A stretch of 44,008 nt of DNA, taken from the NCBI GenBank assembly GCA_017455525.1, contig JAFTAP010000074.1:1-44008 (forward strand), in the 5' to 3' direction. Of this stretch, positions 35,266-43,222 are shown piece after piece (positions within the stretch are counted from its first letter, which is position 1; each line of letters begins with the position of its first letter). The position numbers were made by a program, and so were the translations under genes. The notes beneath the pieces are model-generated. The model saw nothing but the letters and a program-made list of their open reading frames with translations, was not told where the DNA came from and did not search any database. The stretch is from Lachnospiraceae bacterium (GTDB lineage: Bacteria; Bacillota; Clostridia; Lachnospirales; Lachnospiraceae).

Positions 35266-37221
35266 GTGCTTGCTTTAAGTGACGAGATACTTCTTTCCGT
35301 CGAGCATCCTGAGAGATATATCGGCGGAGAGATTAATTCTATAAAAAAGAATAAGGACGATATTGCTATCCGATTTGCGATGTGCTTTCCCGATGTATAT
35401 GAGATAGGCATGTCGCATCTTGGTATTCAGATACTCTATGAGATGTTCAATGAAAGACCCGACACATGGTGCGAGCGGGTTTATTCTCCGTGGCTTGATC
35501 TTGATAAGATAATGAGGGAAAAAGACATTCCTTTATTTGCCCTTGAATCACAGGAGCCTGTGCGGGATTTTGATTTCCTTGGGATTACTTTGCAGTATGA
35601 GATGTGCTATACGAATGTGCTGCAGGTATTGGAGCTTTCAGGGATACCGCTTCTTGCCTCTGAACGCACGGCAAGCTGTGATAATGCTGATATTTCGGCA
35701 GATGAAGCTATAGAACATGATAATCAAAATGCTTCTGTACGCCTTGAATCCTGCAGATTAGGTGAGGGATATCCTATAGTTATAGGCGGCGGTCCCTGTG
35801 CATATAATCCCGAACCTATAGCTCCTTTTTTTGATATGTTCTATATCGGAGAGGGCGAGACGGAATATGATAGTCTGCTGGATCTCTATGCTGATATGAA
35901 GAAGCAGGGTGCCACAAGGCTTGAATTTCTTGAACAGGCAGCGCATATCAGAGGAATGTACGTGCCTTCATTCTATGAGCCTGTATATAATACGGACGGC
36001 ACTTTCAAGGAAAGCAGAATGATCAATGAAAACGCTCCTGCCAAGGTTACTAAGGCTATATGCCTCGACATGGATAATGCACCTTATCCTGTTAAAAGGG
36101 TGATACCCTTTATAAAGGTGACGCAGGATCGCTCTGTGCTTGAGATACAAAGAGGGTGCATAAGAGGCTGCCGCTTCTGTCAGGCGGGAATGATATACAG
36201 ACCTGTGAGGGAGAAAAGCCTTGATACGCTTAAAAGACATGCAGAAGCTATGATTGAAGCAACAGGAGATGACGAGATTTCCTTAAGCTCGCTTTCTACA
36301 TCTGATTACACGAAGATTGCGGAGCTTGTGAAATGGCTTGTCGAGACTTATAAAGAGAAGTTCATCAACATATCACTGCCTTCGCTTCGTATAGACCATG
36401 TATTCCTCGATATGATGGAGAAGATACAGGACTCGAAAAAGGGGTCGCTTACCTTCGCACCGGAAGCCGGAAGCCAGCGCATGCGGGATGTGATAAATAA
36501 GGGCATAACGGAAGATGACATCATGCAGGGCTCGGCCATATGCTTCAAGGCAGGCTACAGCAAGGTAAAGCTTTATTTCATGCTGGGGCTTCCTGGCGAG
36601 ACGGATGAGGATGCGCTTGCCATTGCTTCGCTTGCTAATGATGTAGCGATGAATTATTTTGATACCGTGCCGAAGGAAGAGCGAAAAGGGATGAGAGTAC
36701 AGGTTACAAGCTCTGCTTCTTTCTTCGTTCCGAAGCCCTTTACTCCTTTCCAGTGGAGCGCAATGGACGAGCCTTCTGATTTTGTACGAAAGGCACACCT
36801 TGTAAATGAAGCTATGGAGCGGGCTATAAATCACAAAAGCCTTAAATTCCAGTATCATGAATCCGGCATATCACAGCTTGAGGGAGTATTCGCAAGAGGC
36901 GACAGGAGAGTTGCCGATGTAATACTTGCGGCATATAAGAAAGGGTGTATATATGACGCATGGACGGAGAGCTTTGATCATGATAAATGGAAGGAAGCCT
37001 TTACGGAAACGGGTATAGATGTGTCTTTCTATACTGCGAGGGAGCGGTCTCTTGATGAGGCTTTTCCATGGGATTTCATAGATATAGGCGTGACGAAGGA
37101 CTTCTTAAAGAGAGAATACCTTGCTGCAAGAGAGGGCAAGGTAACGCCTAACTGCCGTGAGGAATGCAGCGGCTGCGGTGCGGCGAAATTCGGCGGCGGG
37201 GTGTGCTTTGAAAAGAGATAA
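35266..37221 (+). CDS. TIGR03960-family B12-binding-like radical SAM protein
   Basis: 651 residues starting with GTG one base after the previous stop; the N-terminal LALSDEILLSVEHPERYIG is typical of the family. A B12-binding-like region (CFPDVYEIGMSHLGIQIL, IVIGGGPCAYNPEP, YIGEGE) precedes the radical SAM core, whose cluster cysteines are in RGCIRGCRFCQAG (about 298, 302, 305). The C-terminus has four more cysteines (CREECSGCGAAKFGGGVC). Its function is unsettled; it normally lies directly before the DUF2344 gene, which here is 6 kb away at 43223. Confidence 0.9.
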   Translation: MLALSDEILLSVEHPERYIGGEINSIKKNKDDIAIRFAMCFPDVYEIGMSHLGIQILYEMFNERPDTWCERVYSPWLDLDKIMREKDIPLFALESQEPVRDFDFLGITLQYEMCYTNVLQVLELSGIPLLASERTASCDNADISADEAIEHDNQNASVRLESCRLGEGYPIVIGGGPCAYNPEPIAPFFDMFYIGEGETEYDSLLDLYADMKKQGATRLEFLEQAAHIRGMYVPSFYEPVYNTDGTFKESRMINENAPAKVTKAICLDMDNAPYPVKRVIPFIKVTQDRSVLEIQRGCIRGCRFCQAGMIYRPVREKSLDTLKRHAEAMIEATGDDEISLSSLSTSDYTKIAELVKWLVETYKEKFINISLPSLRIDHVFLDMMEKIQDSKKGSLTFAPEAGSQRMRDVINKGITEDDIMQGSAICFKAGYSKVKLYFMLGLPGETDEDALAIASLANDVAMNYFDTVPKEERKGMRVQVTSSASFFVPKPFTPFQWSAMDEPSDFVRKAHLVNEAMERAINHKSLKFQYHESGISQLEGVFARGDRRVADVILAAYKKGCIYDAWTESFDHDKWKEAFTETGIDVSFYTARERSLDEAFPWDFIDIGVTKDFLKREYLAAREGKVTPNCREECSGCGAAKFGGGVCFEKR

Positions 37222-37247
37222 AGGTAATTCCTATAATCCTGATTTTT

Positions 37248-37256
37248 TGTTATACT
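37248..37256 (+). promoter_or_regulatory. Extended -10 ahead of the hairpin-repeat leader
   Basis: TGTTATACT (TGn plus TATACT) about 27 nt after the radical SAM gene. A variant of the intergenic block CTTTTGA.CCC follows at 37304-37325. No convincing -35. Confidence 0.35.
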
Positions 37257-37331
37257 GTATTTTGTCGTATCAGTGAATCATTTGGTGTTTGGGACAATAG
37301 GTGCTTTTGAGCCCGACACTATCATATTCAG

Positions 37332-37520
37332 AAGGAGCCTGGTACTGTCCGCGAATGCGAAGCATGAGTGGGTAACAGTACTGGCATCCGGACGGACTAA
37401 GCCAGATATAAACTGGCGTTTATAAAGGAGCATGATACCGTTAGCGCCCGTACTTTGGGCGGTTACGGTATCAGCCCCGAACGGTGTAAGTCAGATAATA
37501 AACTGGCGTTTATAAAGGAG
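37332..37520 (+). ncRNA. Tandem pair of hairpin leader modules
   Basis: Two units of 93 and 90 nt each run from AAGGAG through a long hairpin to a near-identical tail ending ACTGGCGTTTATAAAGGAG (tails 37398-37430 and 37487-37520). Unit 1 stem: GGTACTGT 37341-37348 with ACAGTACT 37375-37382, inner ATGC-GAA-GCAT. Unit 2 stem: GATACCGT 37434-37441 with ACGGTATC 37465-37472, inner CGCCC/GGGCG. The two stems differ at two pairs in a compensatory way. The second tail provides the ribosome site of the reductase. Likely a structured 5' leader, class unknown. Confidence 0.6.
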
Positions 37521-37527
37521 AAAAAGT

Positions 37528-38646
37528 ATGGCTGTTGATGTAATTAAGATGCCTAAGCTGGGCTTTGGATTAATGAGGCTTCCCGAAAAGGACGGAAAGA
37601 TAGACCATGAGGAGACCTGCCGAATGGTCGATGCTTATATGGATGCGGGACTCAATTATTTTGATACCGCTTATGTCTATCATGGCGGGCTTTCCGAGGT
37701 GGAAGCAAGGGAAGCGCTTGTGAAGCGGTATTCACGAGATAAATTCATGCTTGCGACTAAGCTTCCCGCATGGGAGCTTAAAAATAAAGATGACAGGGAT
37801 CGCATATTTAACGAACAGCTTGAAAGAGCCGGAGTGGATTACTTTGATTATTACCTTCTTCATTCGATAGAGGACGGTAATATCGAGAAGTATGAAAAAC
37901 TTGACTGCTTTGACTGGGGCTTTAAGAAAAAGGCCGAGGGGAAAATAAAGCATTTCGGTTTTTCATTCCACGGAAGTCTGGATCTACTTGAAAAAGTCCT
38001 TGATGAGCATCCTGATATGGAGTTCATACAGATACAGTTGAATTATCTGGATTGGGACAATCCTGTGGTGCGTTCCGGAAAGGTATATGAGCTTGTGCAT
38101 AGCCGCAATATGCCCATGATAATCATGGAGCCTGTGAAGGGCGGCACGCTTGCAAGCTTAAAGCCTGAGCTTGAGGCTAAATATAAGGCGTTAAGACCGG
38201 AGGCTTCTATCGCTTCATGGGCTTTTAGATATGTAGCCTCGCTTCCCGGTGTCATGACGATACTTTCAGGCATGACACACGAGGATCAGATGCATGATAA
38301 CATCGAAACCTTTAAGAATTTTGAGCCTCTGTCGGATGCAGAGAAGGCTGTAGTAGAAGAAGTTACAAGGATTATGCTCGATATCCCGCAGATCGGATGC
38401 ACCGCATGTAAGTATTGCTGCGATGGATGTCCTATGAAGATAAGTATTCCTGATGTATTCAGGACTATTAACACTATGAATCTGTATAACGAGGAATTCC
38501 GCCCTAAGGCTTATTATAACGGTCTGGTGGAAGCAGGAATGGGCAGGGCATCCGACTGTATAGCCTGCGGACAGTGCGAGAGCGTATGTCCTCAGCATCT
38601 TCCGATTATAAAGCTTATGAAGGAGGCCGCTGCAAGGCTTGACTGA
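37528..38646 (+). CDS. Aldo/keto reductase with C-terminal 4Fe-4S ferredoxin domain
   Basis: 372 residues. The N-terminal aldo/keto reductase barrel has FGLMRLP, the catalytic-region NYFDTAYVYHGG, FMLATKLPAW and YYLLHSIEDG. The last 80 residues carry two cysteine groups (CTACKYCCDGCPM and CIACGQCESVCPQ) for iron-sulfur clusters. Such fused enzymes are common in anaerobes; the substrate is unknown. AAAGGAG lies seven bases before the ATG, at the end of the hairpin leader. Confidence 0.88.
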   Translation: MAVDVIKMPKLGFGLMRLPEKDGKIDHEETCRMVDAYMDAGLNYFDTAYVYHGGLSEVEAREALVKRYSRDKFMLATKLPAWELKNKDDRDRIFNEQLERAGVDYFDYYLLHSIEDGNIEKYEKLDCFDWGFKKKAEGKIKHFGFSFHGSLDLLEKVLDEHPDMEFIQIQLNYLDWDNPVVRSGKVYELVHSRNMPMIIMEPVKGGTLASLKPELEAKYKALRPEASIASWAFRYVASLPGVMTILSGMTHEDQMHDNIETFKNFEPLSDAEKAVVEEVTRIMLDIPQIGCTACKYCCDGCPMKISIPDVFRTINTMNLYNEEFRPKAYYNGLVEAGMGRASDCIACGQCESVCPQHLPIIKLMKEAAARLD

Positions 38647-38689
38647 TTTTAAGGTTAATTTTTCTGTAATGTAGTGAAAGGAGAGGTAT

Positions 38690-39826
38690 ATGATAAATCT
38701 TACACTTGACGGGGCAGAGGAAGCGGCAGAGAAGGAAAATGCCGCTGTTATTCCGGCAAAGGATGATATAGGGACACAGATAGAGGAAATAGCAAGAACG
38801 GTTGAAATGCTGACTCCCGAGGAGCAGAAGCAGGTTGACGAGTTCGCCGCTAAGATAGACCTGCATGATTCCGCTGTTGTTTCCAGATATGGCGAATCCG
38901 CAAGGACAAAGGCTACAGGCTTTGCGGATGAGGCTTTGAAAAGTGTGACTGGCAGGGATACAGGGGAGATAGGAAAGCTTCTTTCCCAGCTTACCGTGCA
39001 GGTGAAGAAATGCGATCCCGGAGAGCCGGGAGGCTTCAAGCTCATGAAGAGCGCGAGGCGCAAAATCGAAGAGATAAAAGTGCAGTACGGGAAAGTAAGT
39101 AACGCGGTTGATTCCATAGCGAAGGAACTGGAAGGACAAAGGATGAAGCTTCTTGTCGATATCGAAGGCCTTGACAAGATGTATGACGAGAATCTTGAGT
39201 ATTATAAAGAGCTTTCTATGTATATTATTGCAGGAAAGCAGAAGCTTGAGGAAGCAAAAAACGGCGAGCTTGTCGAATTGAAGAAGAGAGCAGAGGAGAC
39301 AGGCACACAGGAGGATGCCTGGGCTTATCAGGATTTCAAGGAGAAGATAGCGCAGTTTGAGAAGCAGATCTATGACATGGAGCTTACAAGGACTACATGC
39401 ATGCAGATGGCTCCTCAGATCCGTATGGTTCAAAAAAACGATCAGGATATGGCGCGAAGCCTGTATACTTCATCAACTGATACCATATCACTCTGGAAGA
39501 GGAGGATAGCATTAGCCCTTGCAATGGAGAACAGCAGACAGGCTACAGAAATGCAGAAATCCGTATCGGATCTTACAAATCAGATGCTTCAGGAGCAATC
39601 TGAAGCATTGAGGATGAATGCTGTCGCAGCCGCAAAGGAATCGGAGAGAGGAATCGTCGATATAGAAACTCTTAAGAAAGCTAATGCGGATATAATATCA
39701 ATGATAAACGATGTCACACGTATACAGGAGGAAGGAAGAGAGAAGCGAAAGAGTGCGGAGATCGAGCTTCAGCACATAGAAGATGAGTTAAGAGACGCTC
39801 TTGTCGGGGCAGGCAAGGGAGTCTGA
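38690..39826 (+). CDS. telA: TelA / toxic anion resistance family protein
   Basis: 378 residues, soluble and almost wholly helical, as in the TelA/YaaN family linked to tellurite and other stress resistance. Family-like stretches include LTVQVKKCDPGEPGG, LVDIEGLDKMYDENLEYY, YIIAGKQKLEEA and a long C-terminal coiled coil. AAAGGAGAGG precedes the ATG. Its stop overlaps the next start by one base (TGATG), so it is coupled to the XpaC-like gene. The biochemical role of TelA is not settled; tellurite resistance itself is only a family label. Confidence 0.85.
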   Translation: MINLTLDGAEEAAEKENAAVIPAKDDIGTQIEEIARTVEMLTPEEQKQVDEFAAKIDLHDSAVVSRYGESARTKATGFADEALKSVTGRDTGEIGKLLSQLTVQVKKCDPGEPGGFKLMKSARRKIEEIKVQYGKVSNAVDSIAKELEGQRMKLLVDIEGLDKMYDENLEYYKELSMYIIAGKQKLEEAKNGELVELKKRAEETGTQEDAWAYQDFKEKIAQFEKQIYDMELTRTTCMQMAPQIRMVQKNDQDMARSLYTSSTDTISLWKRRIALALAMENSRQATEMQKSVSDLTNQMLQEQSEALRMNAVAAAKESERGIVDIETLKKANADIISMINDVTRIQEEGREKRKSAEIELQHIEDELRDALVGAGKGV

Positions 39827-40569
39827 TGAAGAATACCGGCGACAAGGCAATCCGCACGGCAGTTATGGCAGGTCTTACTGCCGCAAGTGCAGGAGTACTA
39901 GCTGCTATAGGTCAACCGCTGATAATCATGCTTGGGGTGAGGGCTGCTTCTCTGATCACAATTGCAGTCCCTGCAGTGGGCGGTATCCTGACTGTCTGTT
40001 CGGGTGCCGATCTTATAAGTGCAGTCATGAAGGAGAGAAGGCTAGCTATCAGTGAGAATAGCACACAGAGGCTGGATATCGCAGCTGACGGATCGTATAA
40101 AGAAGATATGACGAGTCCCGATGCTACGAGGGAGAGACTTAACAGGATAAGCAGTGCATCACCGAGGCTTTCGGGGCTTATGGGTAATTGCATTACTCAG
40201 CTTGACAGGATGGATGAGCTTCAGAGACGTCAGGGGGAGCTTCTTACTCTTAATCAGGCGGCATATCTTAAAGATACTGTCGGGACGCTTGACCAGGTAG
40301 AAAAGGAAATATGTCTTAATCTCAGAGGCGTAGTGAATCAGTGCATAGTCGCGGGAGAAGGCGCCGATGTAAGCCGGCTTGACATGGATAAGGTCGAATC
40401 TATTCTTTCACAGAATCAAAAGCTTCTTGAGCAGTCAAAGGAGCTGCTTGTCGTTTCGGCGGATTGGATTGATAAGTATAATTCTCAAGAAGGCGGAGCA
40501 GACAGGTCTCTGCTTGATAACTGGATAAAAGTGATACAGGATACGATCAAAGGGATAGATAGGAACTGA
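39826..40569 (+). CDS. XpaC-like membrane protein
   Basis: 247 residues. Two hydrophobic stretches near the N-terminus (about 12-60, including AVMAGLTAASAGVLAAIGQP and ITIAVPAVGGILTVCSG) precede a helical cytoplasmic domain. In bacilli TelA genes pair with XpaC, a small membrane protein with a helical tail, and this one has the same place and layout, but I do not recognise a diagnostic motif. Coupled to telA by a one-base overlap and followed after 12 nt by the VWA lipoprotein gene. Confidence 0.5.
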   Translation: MKNTGDKAIRTAVMAGLTAASAGVLAAIGQPLIIMLGVRAASLITIAVPAVGGILTVCSGADLISAVMKERRLAISENSTQRLDIAADGSYKEDMTSPDATRERLNRISSASPRLSGLMGNCITQLDRMDELQRRQGELLTLNQAAYLKDTVGTLDQVEKEICLNLRGVVNQCIVAGEGADVSRLDMDKVESILSQNQKLLEQSKELLVVSADWIDKYNSQEGGADRSLLDNWIKVIQDTIKGIDRN

Positions 40570-40581
40570 GGAGGTAGGATT

Positions 40582-42252
40582 ATGGTTAAGAGCGTTAGGA
40601 TCATCGCATTGATAGCTGCATGTGCTGTACTTGCTACAGGATGCGGCGATACATTAGGCTCCGGAAATGATGTGTATTCAAGAGAAGAGAGTCTTAAGGA
40701 GCTTGATGCATACTGGAAGGAGATAAGACCTGCCGAAATAAAAGCGCCTCTTGACATATATGAAGATTCAGAGGAGTCTGTGACTCTTGCTGATATAAGT
40801 ACTTTTCCTATTGTCGCAGAGGGCAATGGTCAGATAAAAATAGAAATTGCCGCAGCTACCGAGATGAGCTCAAAAGCTCCGGATGATTGGATGACTGTCG
40901 CAGCCGAGAGATTTAATTCCAGAGGTGAGCAGATCTCGGGAAAGTCAGTTTCTGTTTCCGTAAGGAAGATAACATCCGGCGAAGCTGTGACATATATAGA
41001 AGACGGTGGATACAGACCGGATGTCTTCGCTCCTTCAAATGCAGCCTGGGGAGAGATGCTTAAAGCCAAGGGGTTCAATGTGGTGACGCTAGCCGACAGG
41101 GTGGCAGGCAATACGGCAGGAGTACTGATGGAGAAGTCAACCTATGATGATTTTAAAGGGAAATACGGGGAAGTCACGGTTGATAAGGTTTTGGAGGCTT
41201 CACTTGCGGGCGACCTAACCTTTGCTTATACAAATCCCTATACTTCATCCACCGGGCTTAATATATTAGCAGCTATGCTTAAGGCATTTGATCCCTCGGA
41301 TCCTTTGTCAGATGAGGCTGCGGGGAAACTGCTGGATTATCAGAAGCAGTCGCCTCCGGTGGCTTATACAACCGCTGTGCTCCGCGAGCAGGCTGCCAAA
41401 GGGATAATCAAAGCCATGGTTATGGAAGAACAGGCCTATATGAATACGCCGGAGCTTAAGAATTACGTTTATACTCCTGCGGGCATAAGGCACGATCATC
41501 CCATGTATACTTTTGACTACGTGGATAAGGACAGGCAGGAAGCAGCGAAGCTTTTTACGGATTTTTTGCAGTCTAAAGAAATGCAGAAGGTAGCATCTGA
41601 TAAGGGCTTTAATCTGCATGACGAATATAAAGCTCAGGATCCCGGTCTGGACGGGGCGGGATGGGTTTCCGCCCAGAAGATATGGAAAGCTTCAAAGGAT
41701 GGGGGAAGACCGATAATAGCAGTTTTTGTTTCCGATGTGTCAGGATCGATGGACGGGCTTCCGATAAATTCTCTGAAGGAATCGCTTACGGCTTCCTCTA
41801 AGTATATAGGAAGTGATCATTACATTGGTCTGGTATCATATAATGATCAGGTATATATTAATCTTCCTATTGAGCAGTTCGATGCAACCCAGAGAGCATA
41901 TTTTTCAGGGGCGGTAAAGCAGCTTACTGCATCGGGAGGAACTGCAACGTATGATGCCGTGCTGGTAGCCCTTAAGATGATAGAGGATAAGATGGAGGAG
42001 ATACCGGATGCGAAACCTATGCTTTTTGTCCTGTCTGACGGAGATGCGAACAGGGGTGTCAATCTAGGACGTACAACGAAGATAGTCGGCGGGCTTGAGG
42101 TTCCGGTATACACAATAGGATATAATCTGAACGGAGGTTCCGCTGAGGATCAGCTTAAGTCCTTGTCTTCGGTCAACGAGGCAGCCCTTATAAACGCCGG
42201 ATCGGATGATATAGTTAATCAGCTTAGGAATCTGTTCAACGTTCAGCTTTAA
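40582..42252 (+). CDS. Lipoprotein with solute-binding-like and VWA domains
   Basis: 556 residues. The signal peptide ends in a lipobox (LATGC-G), anchoring it outside the cell. Residues about 90-360 resemble a type 2 periplasmic binding protein (IKIEIAAATEMS, PDVFAPSNAAWGEML, LTFAYTNPYTSSTGLNIL, AAKLFTDFLQSKEMQKVA). Residues from about 375 are a von Willebrand A domain with a complete metal site: Asp385, Ser387, Ser389 in SDVSGSMDG, Thr in SGGTATYDAV and Asp in LSDGDANRG. It may bind a ligand or a partner protein in a metal-dependent way. AGGAGGT precedes the ATG. Third gene of the telA unit. Confidence 0.82.
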   Translation: MVKSVRIIALIAACAVLATGCGDTLGSGNDVYSREESLKELDAYWKEIRPAEIKAPLDIYEDSEESVTLADISTFPIVAEGNGQIKIEIAAATEMSSKAPDDWMTVAAERFNSRGEQISGKSVSVSVRKITSGEAVTYIEDGGYRPDVFAPSNAAWGEMLKAKGFNVVTLADRVAGNTAGVLMEKSTYDDFKGKYGEVTVDKVLEASLAGDLTFAYTNPYTSSTGLNILAAMLKAFDPSDPLSDEAAGKLLDYQKQSPPVAYTTAVLREQAAKGIIKAMVMEEQAYMNTPELKNYVYTPAGIRHDHPMYTFDYVDKDRQEAAKLFTDFLQSKEMQKVASDKGFNLHDEYKAQDPGLDGAGWVSAQKIWKASKDGGRPIIAVFVSDVSGSMDGLPINSLKESLTASSKYIGSDHYIGLVSYNDQVYINLPIEQFDATQRAYFSGAVKQLTASGGTATYDAVLVALKMIEDKMEEIPDAKPMLFVLSDGDANRGVNLGRTTKIVGGLEVPVYTIGYNLNGGSAEDQLKSLSSVNEAALINAGSDDIVNQLRNLFNVQL

Positions 42253-42261
42253 GGATTAATT

Positions 42262-43110
42262 ATGGTAAGGATTTACGCAGACAGTACAAATGATCTGAGC
42301 CCTGAATATATTAGGGAGAATGATATAAGGATAATCCCGCTTTATATTACGATGGGAGATCGGACAGGTAAGGACGGCGTAGATATTAGCTATGACGAGA
42401 TCTTCGATTGGGCTGACGCTAATAAAGCCGTTCCGACCACGGCTGCATTCCCGCCAGCTGATGCTGTGACGGCTTTTAGTGAGGCGAAAGAAGCTGGAGA
42501 TGATATCGTATTCATCGGGATCTCGGAGGATTTTTCAAGTGCCTGCCAGGCTGCAAGGCTTGCGGCGCAGGAGACAGACTATGAGGATCATACAGAAATA
42601 ATTGATTCAAGGAATCTCTCTACTGGCATTGGGCTTATCATAAAGGAAGCCGTGAAGCTTCGTGATAAGGGAGCGGATATAAGAGAGATCAAGGCTGAGC
42701 TTAATACGATAATTCCGAAAGTAAGGGCGAGCTTTGTCATAGATACGCTCGTATATCTTCACAGAGGCGGGAGATGCTCATCCGTCGCCAAAGTCTTTGC
42801 GGGCACGCTTAATATCAAGCCGAAGATAGTCGTAGAAGACGGTAAGATGCACGTTGATAAGAAATACCGCGGAAACCTTCATTCTGTCATAATGAAATAT
42901 GTAAAGGACATGGAAGCTGACCTTAGAACTGCCAAAAAGGATACTGTGTTCATCACCCATTCAGGCGTTGAAAGGGCAATAGCCGATGATGTAAGAGCCT
43001 ATCTTGAATCACTGGGTCACTTTGATAATATAGTAGAAACCAGAGCGGGGGGTATAGTATCCTGCCACTGCGGACCCGGCACTTTGGGTGTGCTTTTTAT
43101 CAGTGAATGA
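42262..43110 (+). CDS. DegV-family fatty-acid-binding protein
   Basis: 282 residues. Signatures of DegV: ADSTNDLSPEYIRENDIRII, PTTAAFPPADAVTAF, FIGISEDFSSACQAARLA, IDSRNLSTGIGL and the final GPGTLGVLF. Members bind a fatty acid and can present it to a fatty-acid kinase. No kinase gene is nearby. It begins nine bases after the VWA lipoprotein and may be part of that operon. Confidence 0.9.
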   Translation: MVRIYADSTNDLSPEYIRENDIRIIPLYITMGDRTGKDGVDISYDEIFDWADANKAVPTTAAFPPADAVTAFSEAKEAGDDIVFIGISEDFSSACQAARLAAQETDYEDHTEIIDSRNLSTGIGLIIKEAVKLRDKGADIREIKAELNTIIPKVRASFVIDTLVYLHRGGRCSSVAKVFAGTLNIKPKIVVEDGKMHVDKKYRGNLHSVIMKYVKDMEADLRTAKKDTVFITHSGVERAIADDVRAYLESLGHFDNIVETRAGGIVSCHCGPGTLGVLFISE

Positions 43111-43120
43111 TGTGTAAAAA

Positions 43121-43211
43121 GTTATAAAGAGTTATAAAAAAGTTCACTGAAGTACACAAGGTTTTAAAAAGTACACATGAATACACATGAGTTCACAAGA
43201 ATACACATGAA
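43121..43211. repeat. 10-nt periodic repeat array before the DUF2344 gene
   Basis: Four abutting 10-mers cover 43172-43211: TACACATGAA, TACACATGAG, TTCACAAGAA, TACACATGAA. Looser units in near-10-nt steps extend upstream (TACACAAGGT 43153-43162, TTCACTGAAG 43143-43152, GTTATAAAGA 43121-43130). The array fills most of the 112-nt gap between degV and the DUF2344 gene. Confidence 0.65.
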
Positions 43212-43222
43212 CAGCTTAGCAT

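Noticed and set aside
38266-39177. 303-residue minus-strand open frame, and another at 38615-39433
   Set aside because: Both overlap the well-supported reductase and TelA genes; Ser/Phe-rich composition is a shadow of Glu- and Lys-rich coding sequence.
43172-43211. Possible CRISPR array
   Set aside because: Units are 10 nt and abut without spacers; no cas gene is in the window.
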